From CAYSLA01 sp964431685 (GTDB lineage Bacteria > Armatimonadota > UBA5829), in contig CAYSLA010000105.1 in assembly GCA_964431685.1 (NCBI GenBank), forward strand, positions 1 through 11,798: a DNA stretch of 11,798 nt, written 5' to 3'. Below, one piece after another: positions 6,524 to 11,798 of this stretch. A program made the position numbers and the translations under genes. Below the pieces are notes generated by a model. It ran no database searches. It was given only the letters and a program-made list of their open reading frames with translations, and was not told the origin of the DNA. Each line of letters begins with the position of its first letter. Within the stretch, counting starts at the first letter, position 1.

Positions 6524-7960
6524 ACGGATGAGCTGACAATCGCTGCCATCGCGACCCCGGTCGGGACGGCCAGCATCGGAGTGGTGAGGATAAGCGGGCC
6601 TGAGTGTCTGGCAATCGTGCGGCGACTCGCACGGACACCTCCCCCTAACCCTCTCCGAAACGGAGGGGGGAGGTGTTCCGCAGGGGAGACACGCGCAGAA
6701 AACCAGAGGTTTGCGCCCCGTACCGCTGTCTACTGCACACTCAGCCGCCCCAACACCCAGGAGCATCTGGATTCATGCGTGGTGACGTATTTCCAGTCAC
6801 CCGCCAGCTACACAGGCGAGGATGTCGTTGAGATTGCCTGTCACGGAGGCATCTCCGTCATCCGAGCAGTGCTGGACGCTGTCATATCTTCCGGTGCCAG
6901 GATGGCTCAGCCCGGCGAGTTCACAAAACGGGCTTTTCTGAACGGCAAGATAGACTTGTCTCAGGCCGAGGCGGTAAACGACGTCATTCGCTCGCGTTCG
7001 GACTCAGCCAGAAAGCTGGCTCTGGAACAGTTGGAGGGCAGCCTGTCCGCTAAGGTGAGGAAGATTGACTCGAGGCTGCTTGGCATCCGGGCGGCGATTG
7101 AGGCAGCCATTGACTTTCCCGATGACGTTGAGCCTCCTGACCTCGGGTGGATCGCCGAGGAACTGGCCACTGCAAGAAGTGAGATAGACGGTTTGGTCTC
7201 GTCGTTTGGCAGGGGGCGGATATACCGCGAAGGTCTCCGGATGGTTATAGCTGGGAGGGTGAATGTCGGAAAGTCGAGCCTCATGAACGCGTTGCTCGAC
7301 GATGCCCGATCCATCGTCACCCCAATTCCCGGCACCACTCGAGACCTGATCGAGGAGTCTTTGCAGATTCGCGGGATTCCTCTGGTCGCCGTGGACACCG
7401 CAGGAATTCGCTCCACCGACGATCCCGTGGAGAAGATGGGTGTGCAGTTGGCGGAGAAGTCCCTCAAATCTGCTGATTTGGTTTTGTGGATTTTTGATGC
7501 GACTGAAGGAATAGCGGGCAAGGATGTAGAATCACTATCATTGGCGGGTGATGCGCCGGTGATACTGGTGCTCAACAAGGTGGATCTCTGTCCAGAGGAG
7601 GCAGTTGTTCGATCCTATGACTACCTGTGTGGGCTTGGGCGGAGCTTTCCGGTAGTCCGAACTTCTGTCTCCTCTGGAGAGGGTATCACCCGGCTTGAGG
7701 ACACAATTGCCGAGGTGGCCAGTGCCACGAATCTCGGAGAAGAAAGCGTGCTGGTAACCAACGCGAGACACAAGAACGCGTTGACTGACGCGGCAGCCAG
7801 TCTGGAGCACGCAAAGGCCACTCTCTCTGAACTTCCACTGATAGACCTGCTAAGTGTCGACTTGTCCGCGGCATCCGGCGCACTGGGGCTCATAACTGGA
7901 GAGACCGCGAGCGATGATCTTCTTGACAGGATATTCTCCGAATTCTGCATAGGAAAGTGA
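6524..7960 (+). CDS. mnmE: tRNA uridine-5-carboxymethylaminomethyl modification GTPase MnmE, non-canonical start
   Basis: MnmE works with MnmG to modify the wobble U34 of certain tRNAs in the cytosol. The conserved N-terminal folate-binding/dimerisation segment DELTIAAIATPVGTASIGVV lies upstream of the first ATG, GTG or TTG in frame (GTG 6581), so that codon cannot be the true start. ACG at 6524 sits where the family Met belongs, with AGGTG (6514-6518) 5 nt upstream. Initiation there gives 478 residues. Motifs in this numbering are SYTGEDVVEIACHGG, the P-loop GRVNVGKS (244-251), the switch I GTTRD (270-274), DTAG (291-294), NKVD (351-354) and the C-terminal CIGK (475-478). About 24 extra residues (38-61, TPPPNPLRNGGG onward) match a palindromic DNA insertion. 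ACG may be a rare start or a mutation or error of ATG. The usual partner mnmG is not in the window. Confidence 0.93.
   Translation, partial: TDELTIAAIATPVGTASIGVVRISGPECLAIVRRLARTPPPNPLRNGGGRCSAGETRAENQRFAPRTAVYCTLSRPNTQEHLDSCVVTYFQSPASYTGEDVVEIACHGGISVIRAVLDAVISSGARMAQPGEFTKRAFLNGKIDLSQAEAVNDVIRSRSDSARKLALEQLEGSLSAKVRKIDSRLLGIRAAIEAAIDFPDDVEPPDLGWIAEELATARSEIDGLVSSFGRGRIYREGLRMVIAGRVNVGKSSLMNALLDDARSIVTPIPGTTRDLIEESLQIRGIPLVAVDTAGIRSTDDPVEKMGVQLAEKSLKSADLVLWIFDATEGIAGKDVESLSLAGDAPVILVLNKVDLCPEEAVVRSYDYLCGLGRSFPVVRTSVSSGEGITRLEDTIAEVASATNLGEESVLVTNARHKNALTDAAASLEHAKATLSELPLIDLLSVDLSAASGALGLITGETASDDLLDRIFSEFCIGK
6635..6676 (+). repeat. Palindromic element inserted in frame within mnmE
   Basis: Arms ACACCT (6635-6640) and AGGTGT (6671-6676) enclose an inner stem CCCTCTCCG (6649-6657) with CGGAGGGGG (6661-6669), one G-U pair, and the loop AAA. 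The asymmetric internal part is C-rich (6641-6648). The C-run/G-run design resembles short dispersed palindromic repeats seen in many bacterial genomes. It encodes TPPPNPLRNGGG, low-complexity residues absent from typical MnmE. Whether it is repeated elsewhere in this genome cannot be seen here. Confidence 0.65.
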
Positions 7961-7972
7961 CGCGATTGACCG

Positions 7973-8980
7973 ATGGCCAAGAGAACGTTTGTGGAAGATC
8001 TGCACAGGGACGACCGGGTTGAAGACGCATTTGTGGTTGCGTCGAAGACGGTGGGCACCACAAGCCGTGGCGACCCATATATGCGCCTGCGGCTGAGTGA
8101 TCGAACTGGATCGATTGGGGCTGTCCGATGGGACGCGAGTGAGTCTGAGGTCAGCCGCGTGAACGAGGGCGAGGTCATCGTCGTCAAAGGCTCTGTCTCA
8201 ACCTACAAGGACAATCTCCAGATAGAGATTCAGAGTCTTGCCAGGTGCGGCGAAGCAGTGGACCCCGCTGACTTCTTGATGAGTTCTCCCAGAAACGCGG
8301 ACGAGATGCTCGCGGAGTTCGATTCTGTGCTTGCAGAGGTCACGCAGCCACAGCTCAGAGCGCTGCTGGATGAGTTCTTCTCGGAGTGTGACTTCCGACG
8401 CAGGTTTCGTGAGGCGCCAGCGGCTGTCAGCATGCACCACGCTTACGTCGGAGGTCTGTTGGAACACACGCTCTCGGTCGCACAGACCTGTCTGGTCCTG
8501 GCAGGCAGGTATCCGCAGGCGAACCTCGAGATGCTGCTTGCTGGAGCGGCGCTTCACGACGTGGGCAAAGTGGACGAGTTGGTCTCCCGTCCCACATTGG
8601 GCTACTCGGAAGCCGGCAACCTGGTTGGGCACGTTGTAGGCGGCACAATGCTGGTTAGGGACGCTGCCGCGCGAATACCAGGTTTTGATCCGCTGCTCAG
8701 CCTGGCCGTGCAACATATGATATTGTCGCATCACGGCACAACCGAATGGGGTAGCCCAAAGCGGCCTATGAGTTATGAGGCTCTGCTGCTGCACTACGCA
8801 GACGATATGGACGCTAAGATGTTTATGTTTGAGCAGGCCATACGAGAGTCCGGAGGCGACGGACAGTTGTTTACAGGCAAGCACAAAGGCTTGGACAGAG
8901 CCCTGTTCAGAGGCCTGCCGTCCGCTGAGGTTCAGGCCGCGGATTTCTCCGGTGATCTTTTTGCGGCAGACGGCGACTAG
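7973..8980 (+). CDS. 3'-5' exoribonuclease YhaM-type (OB-fold + HD domain)
   Basis: This 335-residue protein matches the YhaM family of metal-dependent 3'-5' exonucleases. An N-terminal OB-fold nucleic-acid-binding domain (about 12-92) contains PYMRLRLSDRTGSIGAVRWD and GEVIVVKGSVSTYKDNLQIEI. A C-terminal HD domain (about 150-290) has HHAYVGGLLEHTLSV (H155, H156, H165), the HD pair in ALHDVGK (H195-D196), H220 (NLVGHVVGG), ILSHHGTTEWGSP (H253, H254) and LLHYADDMDAK (D277, D278). Length and motif order are normal and no key residue is missing. ATG 7973 lies 12 nt after the mnmE stop with only a weak ribosome-binding site, so read-through and coupling from mnmE are likely. A role in RNA turnover in the cytosol follows from the family. 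This is an unusual neighbour where mnmG often sits. Confidence 0.88.
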   Translation: MAKRTFVEDLHRDDRVEDAFVVASKTVGTTSRGDPYMRLRLSDRTGSIGAVRWDASESEVSRVNEGEVIVVKGSVSTYKDNLQIEIQSLARCGEAVDPADFLMSSPRNADEMLAEFDSVLAEVTQPQLRALLDEFFSECDFRRRFREAPAAVSMHHAYVGGLLEHTLSVAQTCLVLAGRYPQANLEMLLAGAALHDVGKVDELVSRPTLGYSEAGNLVGHVVGGTMLVRDAAARIPGFDPLLSLAVQHMILSHHGTTEWGSPKRPMSYEALLLHYADDMDAKMFMFEQAIRESGGDGQLFTGKHKGLDRALFRGLPSAEVQAADFSGDLFAADGD

Positions 8981-9105
8981 AACGACTCCCGCACGAGATG
9001 TCTGGAGACACTGAGTGCTTGAGGACTGATTGTGTGGCTGTTCAAGCCAGGGCTGCGATGCTCCGCCGTTCTGGAATCAGAGGTTTCTTCTTCGGGCTTT
9101 TGGGA

Positions 9106-9127
9106 TATGGTATAATGTGCGCAAATC
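9106..9127 (+). promoter_or_regulatory. Extended -10 promoter for the DUF4446 gene, twin of the rpmH promoter
   Basis: TATAAT (9111-9116) with the extended -10 TG (9108-9109) lies 37 nt before the gene. The -35 region (TTCTTC at 9088-9093) is poor, so the extended -10 must carry the strength. The stretch TATGGTATAAT followed by TGCGCAAATC matches the rpmH promoter except for one extra G after the -10 box. Confidence 0.75.
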
Positions 9128-9153
9128 GGTTTTGGGTGAGGTCTAGGTAATAT

Positions 9154-9678
9154 ATGCGTGACGCACTTGGTCTGCTATCCGCCAACAGTGAGATCATAAC
9201 ACTGGTGCTGGCGCTGCTGGTTATTGCGCTACTCGTTTGGAGCATTTTGCTGTTCGTTCGCGTCTCCCGGCTCATGAGACGCCGCAGCTCTGTTCTCGCG
9301 CACGCGCAGACCGGCGAAATTGTCGACGCCATTGAGACTCTGATGGGCCGCGCGGACTACACGGACTCCACGATGCGCGGCTTGCGCGCGGACATTCAGC
9401 GACACGACGCGGTGCTGGAGACGTGCATCAAACACGTCGGCACGGTTCGTTTCGATGCGTTTGATGACGTCGGGGGCGAGCAGAGCTTTGCTGTAGCCCT
9501 GCTGGACGAACACTGCAACGGGGTTGTGCTGAGTGTAATATACGGACGGCAGGACTCGCGGGTCTACGCAAAACCGATCAGGGGCGCAAAGAGCGACCGC
9601 GCGTTGTCAGGCGAAGAACAGCGAGCTATGGATATGGCAATGTCCTCCGCCTCTGATGCCTGTGTCGCAGCCCGATAA
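9154..9678 (+). CDS. DUF4446 family membrane-anchored protein
   Basis: This 174-residue protein has one N-terminal membrane helix (about 14-36, IITLVLALLVIALLVWSILLF) followed by a basic RLMRRRS stretch, predicting a cytoplasmic C-terminal part. A short helical segment (about 53-95) leads into the conserved DUF4446 core: HVGTVRFDAFDDVGGEQSFAVALLDEHCNGVVLSVIYGRQDSRVYAKPI (about 94-142). A helical tail with LSGEEQRAM follows. The family has no known function that I can name; its members occur mainly in Gram-positive-type lineages, often not far from origin-proximal genes, to my recollection. ATG 9154 has a weak AGGT upstream (within 9140-9150) and is preceded by its own promoter at 9106-9127. 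The start fits the predicted membrane helix. The sigma factor gene follows after about 197 nt. Confidence 0.82.
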   Translation: MRDALGLLSANSEIITLVLALLVIALLVWSILLFVRVSRLMRRRSSVLAHAQTGEIVDAIETLMGRADYTDSTMRGLRADIQRHDAVLETCIKHVGTVRFDAFDDVGGEQSFAVALLDEHCNGVVLSVIYGRQDSRVYAKPIRGAKSDRALSGEEQRAMDMAMSSASDACVAAR

Positions 9679-9875
9679 GGCACAGTCTGAAGTCGCGCCC
9701 TATTGGAGAGCGTTCGTAGTGACTCGGTTACGTATGAAGTGGCGCAGACGCCCTGGAAATGGCACGGCTGCGTCTGGAGTCACAGCGTGCGACAGCTCTT
9801 GTTGCGAACGGTCTATGCCTGCGGCGAGTAGCACCAAACGCCGACCCGTGTTTGTCGGCACTATGAGGGTTTCTC
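9679..9875 (+). promoter_or_regulatory. Leader region upstream of the sigma factor gene, with inverted repeats
   Basis: No gene is supported in this 197-bp stretch. It holds GTGACTC (9719-9725) with GAGTCAC (9777-9783). Nested inside is CAGACG (9745-9750) with CGTCTG (9771-9776). A small hairpin GCCGAC/GTCGGC (9840-9845, 9854-9859) lies just ahead of the ribosome-binding site. These could fold in a 5' leader or serve as operator half-sites. No clear -10/-35 pair is visible. Confidence 0.4.
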
Positions 9876-10535
9876 TTGCTCTCTGGATTCGGAAAATCGA
9901 AGTCGCAGCAGGGAAGTGCGTCCCGCGGAGACGAGCGGGAGCTCATTCAGCGCTGCAAAGACGGTGATATTGGCGCTTTCAACGAACTAGTCACCCTCTT
10001 CGAGAAGAGGGTGTTCAACTTCGCCTACCGGATCTCCGGCAACTACGATGATGCGAACGACGTGGCCCAGGAAGCTTTCATCCGCGTCTTCAACTCCCTT
10101 CACAGCTTTCGCGGCGATTCAAACTTCAGCACATGGGTCTACAGGATCGTAAAGAACGTCTATCTGGATGAGCGCAAGAAATCCAAGAGCCATAGACTCA
10201 CTTCTCTGGACGACTACATTGAGCTGGAAGAGAATCCGGTTGCGAAGCAAGTGGAGGACCGCGGGCCTTCTCCGGAGCAGATAGTCGAGCAGAACGAGCT
10301 CGCCAGAGTACTCCAGGAAGCTATCTGCAAACTCCCTGACTACCAGCGGGTGATTGTCACCCTGTATCACATGCAGCACAAGAGCTATGACGAGATCGCC
10401 GATATCCTTGGTCTGCCAATTGGCACCGTAAAATCCCGACTTAACAGAGCTCGCCTCGCGCTGGCTGAAATTCTTCAGGAAGAAACGGAACTTTTCCAGC
10501 AGACGGCTAGTCAAGATATTGGTAGCAGCAGTTGA
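9876..10535 (+). CDS. ECF-type RNA polymerase sigma factor (sigma-70 family)
   Basis: This 219-residue protein has sigma region 2 at about 20-105 (ERELIQRCKDGDIGAFNELV, YDDANDVAQEAFIRVFNSL, FRGDSNFSTWVYRIVKNVYLDERKK). Region 4 lies at about 150-200 (LPDYQRVIVTLYHMQHKSYDEIADILGLPIGTVKSRLNRAR) with its helix-turn-helix. Region 3 is absent, as expected for ECF sigmas, and the 40-residue acidic linker is ordinary. The start is TTG 9876: GAGGG (9865-9869) lies 6 nt upstream and no later start keeps region 2 whole with a site. An ATG at 9863 is out of frame. It is cytosolic and directs RNA polymerase to a stress or envelope regulon. The next gene encodes a zinc-finger membrane protein that should be its anti-sigma factor. 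I could not identify an autoregulated ECF promoter with confidence. Confidence 0.93.
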   Translation: MLSGFGKSKSQQGSASRGDERELIQRCKDGDIGAFNELVTLFEKRVFNFAYRISGNYDDANDVAQEAFIRVFNSLHSFRGDSNFSTWVYRIVKNVYLDERKKSKSHRLTSLDDYIELEENPVAKQVEDRGPSPEQIVEQNELARVLQEAICKLPDYQRVIVTLYHMQHKSYDEIADILGLPIGTVKSRLNRARLALAEILQEETELFQQTASQDIGSSS

Positions 10536-10636
10536 CTGCGCAATCTTCGGCGCTACTGTCCGTATGTTAGTTGTTATCTGCTGAGTATGAGAATGTCTGT
10601 TTTGAGAGTTGTTGCGTCTTGGAGACCAAGCAGCAA

Positions 10637-11653
10637 ATGAAGTGTCAGAAAGTTAGAAACCTGTTTTCCGGCTACTTGGAAAGGACACTCCCCGGAGATG
10701 TCAGATCCGTTGTCGAGCAGCACTTTGCAGACTGTGAGCAGTGCAGAGACCTTTTCCACGTGTTCAGTTCCGCTGTTTCGCTTATGGAGCGCGCTCCCGA
10801 GCTTGAACCACCAGCCGGTTTGAGGAGCGCGGTGATGGCGCGCATCGACGAGATTCGCCAGGCAAGACCCAGACGGGTCAAGTGGTGGCAGATCGACTGG
10901 GAAAAAGTCTTCACGATTCGCGTCTCCGCGAGGTCTGCCGTTATCGGGCTGGCACTCTGCTTTGCTGCGGTGCTGGCTGCTCAGCTATCGCCGTACCATT
11001 CGGTAACCGCCGGATTCTTCCCCAGATCCAAGACTACTGAGATCATGTGGGGGCAGAACACCGGTGGTGTCAGAATTGCAGGGCCCTGGAGCCCGACAAT
11101 GGAATCAGAAACACTTTCCAGCTCCGGCCTGAATGTGCTTATCGTACCTGATGGTTCCGTCTCTGTGTCGTCCTATTCGGTAGTTCTGAGCATCAGCGGC
11201 AAGGAGCTGACCGATTGCAGCGTATATCTGCTCGGGGCCGACGGAAATGAGCGGGACACGGTGTTCTCCGGCAAGTTCTCGGACGAACGACAGAAGTCTG
11301 TGGTAAAGATCCAGGCCGATCCTGACGAGGCGCCTACGCTTGCTCAGATCAGGTGGGAAATTGGAGGCCGCAGGCACACTCAACTGCTGGTTCTTCCGGC
11401 CCATTTCAATCAGCCAAAGACAATGGGAGCTGATGTCTGGAAGGGCAAGATGATGGTTCGCGACGTGCTGAGACTTATCTCCGAGAGGTTCGGAGTAGTG
11501 TTCCAGGCATCCGGCAATCTCGACCAGAACGTTGCGCTCTCGATGGTCGAACCGCAGACCACCAATGAGGCCCTGTACAACTCACTCCTGAGGGCGAACT
11601 TCAAGTGGGATGTAACGGGATCAAAGGTTTACAGGGTGGAGCCCCGGAACTAG
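10637..11653 (+). CDS. Putative membrane-bound zinc-finger anti-sigma factor with STN-like C-terminal domain
   Basis: From ATG 10637 the product is 338 residues. Residues 1-45 form a zf-HC2/ZAS anti-sigma domain: MKCQKVRNLFSGYLERTLP, then VVEQHFADCEQCRDLF. The zinc ligands are C3, H29, C33 and C36. A cytosolic linker leads to one membrane helix at about 99-117. The extracytoplasmic part (about 118-338) contains a beta-rich region (about 160-255). It ends with a segment resembling the short STN/DUF4974-type domain: VRDVLRLISERFGVVFQASG...NEALYNSLLRANFKWDV...VYRVEP. I chose ATG 10637 because zf-HC2 proteins begin at MKC; an upstream in-frame start at 10571 adds 22 unconserved residues. GGAG at 10621-10624 is a distant site. 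The gene sits 101 nt after the ECF sigma gene, so it is very likely its antagonist, releasing sigma on an envelope signal. Confidence 0.83.
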   Translation: MKCQKVRNLFSGYLERTLPGDVRSVVEQHFADCEQCRDLFHVFSSAVSLMERAPELEPPAGLRSAVMARIDEIRQARPRRVKWWQIDWEKVFTIRVSARSAVIGLALCFAAVLAAQLSPYHSVTAGFFPRSKTTEIMWGQNTGGVRIAGPWSPTMESETLSSSGLNVLIVPDGSVSVSSYSVVLSISGKELTDCSVYLLGADGNERDTVFSGKFSDERQKSVVKIQADPDEAPTLAQIRWEIGGRRHTQLLVLPAHFNQPKTMGADVWKGKMMVRDVLRLISERFGVVFQASGNLDQNVALSMVEPQTTNEALYNSLLRANFKWDVTGSKVYRVEPRN

Positions 11654-11692
11654 AGCTGGTCGGCCCACCGCATATCCTGCACTCGTGTTTTG

Positions 11693-11729
11693 ACAGAGGC
11701 GGGGCATCGCTTGGATGCCCCGCCTCTGT
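11693..11729. terminator. Perfect 16-bp hairpin, probable (bidirectional) terminator
   Basis: ACAGAGGCGGGGCATC (11693-11708) pairs without mismatch with GATGCCCCGCCTCTGT (11714-11729) across the loop GCTTG, 39 nt after the anti-sigma stop. No U tract follows on the plus strand. On the minus strand the hairpin is followed by CAAAACAC, also not a U tract. It may end the sigma/anti-sigma unit, or serve a convergent gene lying beyond the window. Confidence 0.6.
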
Positions 11730-11798
11730 GGCGTTTGGGCTATGCGCGCCCCAAGCGTGACTGAGCACAATGCGCGTGCAGAGAGCGTAAAGTTCGAC

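Noticed and set aside
9755..9776. Possible ECF autoregulatory promoter (GGAA...CGTC-like)
   Set aside because: The spacing between the elements is about 12 nt, too short for the usual ECF arrangement, and the -35 match is partial.
9656..9967. Open frame of about 103 codons between the DUF4446 and sigma genes
   Set aside because: It overlaps both neighbours, is rich in Arg and Cys with no recognisable domain, and lacks a convincing ribosome-binding site. It looks like a shadow frame.
9992..10013. Inverted repeat CACCCTCTT/AAGAGGGTG inside the sigma factor gene
   Set aside because: The 9-bp stem lies within conserved sigma region 2 coding sequence and its codons fit the protein (TLFEKRV). It is probably a chance result of coding constraints.
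10536..10636. Possible promoter between the sigma and anti-sigma genes
   Set aside because: Only weak -35/-10 resemblances are present. Co-transcription with the sigma gene is simpler.
11742..11798. Possible 3' end of a minus-strand gene at the right edge
   Set aside because: A short open minus-strand frame ends at a stop near 11742, just ahead of the hairpin. Fewer than 20 codons are visible and none is recognisable, so I did not annotate it.

Overview
The window reads as bacterial chromosome from a lineage I cannot place with certainty. It has moderately GC-rich coding DNA, frequent TTG starts and Shine-Dalgarno sites of the AGGAG/GAGGTG type. The mix of genes is suggestive: Jag, a YhaM-type nuclease, a DUF4446 protein, a PhoPQ-related (PqaA-like) remnant, and a YidC whose extracytoplasmic domain is helical. 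This would fit a deep-branching, uncultured-type group such as Armatimonadota or a relative, but that is inference only. A run of exactly 100 N (5662-5761) shows this is a scaffolded draft assembly, probably metagenomic.

Left part (1-3593): three plus-strand genes follow one another closely. They encode an SRPBCC/COQ10-like protein (21-476), a COG2509-type FAD-dependent dehydrogenase (497-1843) and a xylose-isomerase-like TIM-barrel protein (1857-2684). A strong hairpin (2689-2714) follows. Next comes a 5'-truncated remnant of a PqaA-type alpha/beta hydrolase (2752-3381), which has lost the half carrying the nucleophile. A 212-bp intergenic region then holds a two-tier hairpin and a strong extended -10 promoter.

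Central part (3594-7960): this is the conserved rpmH-rnpA-yidD-yidC-jag-mnmE cluster, covering ribosomal protein L34, the RNase P protein, two membrane-insertion proteins, an RNA-binding protein and a tRNA-modification GTPase. In many bacteria it lies next to oriC, but neither dnaA nor mnmG is present here. rpmH and yidD are small, easily missed genes. yidC has an unusual helical domain and a Lys where the usual groove Arg is expected. mnmE has no canonical start codon in the right place, and a palindromic sequence adds about 24 codons in frame to its N-terminal domain.

Right part (7973-11798): a YhaM-type OB-fold/HD nuclease follows mnmE. After it comes a promoter nearly identical to the rpmH promoter, driving a membrane-anchored DUF4446 protein. 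An ECF sigma factor and its putative membrane-bound zinc-finger anti-sigma factor follow; the anti-sigma factor ends in an STN-like domain, which points to an envelope-sensing switch. A perfect 16-bp-stem hairpin closes the region.

I see no tRNA, rRNA, CRISPR array or transposase gene. I did not find a clearly new multi-gene system. The most notable points are the mnmE start and insertion, the YidC variant, the paired promoters and the anti-sigma architecture.
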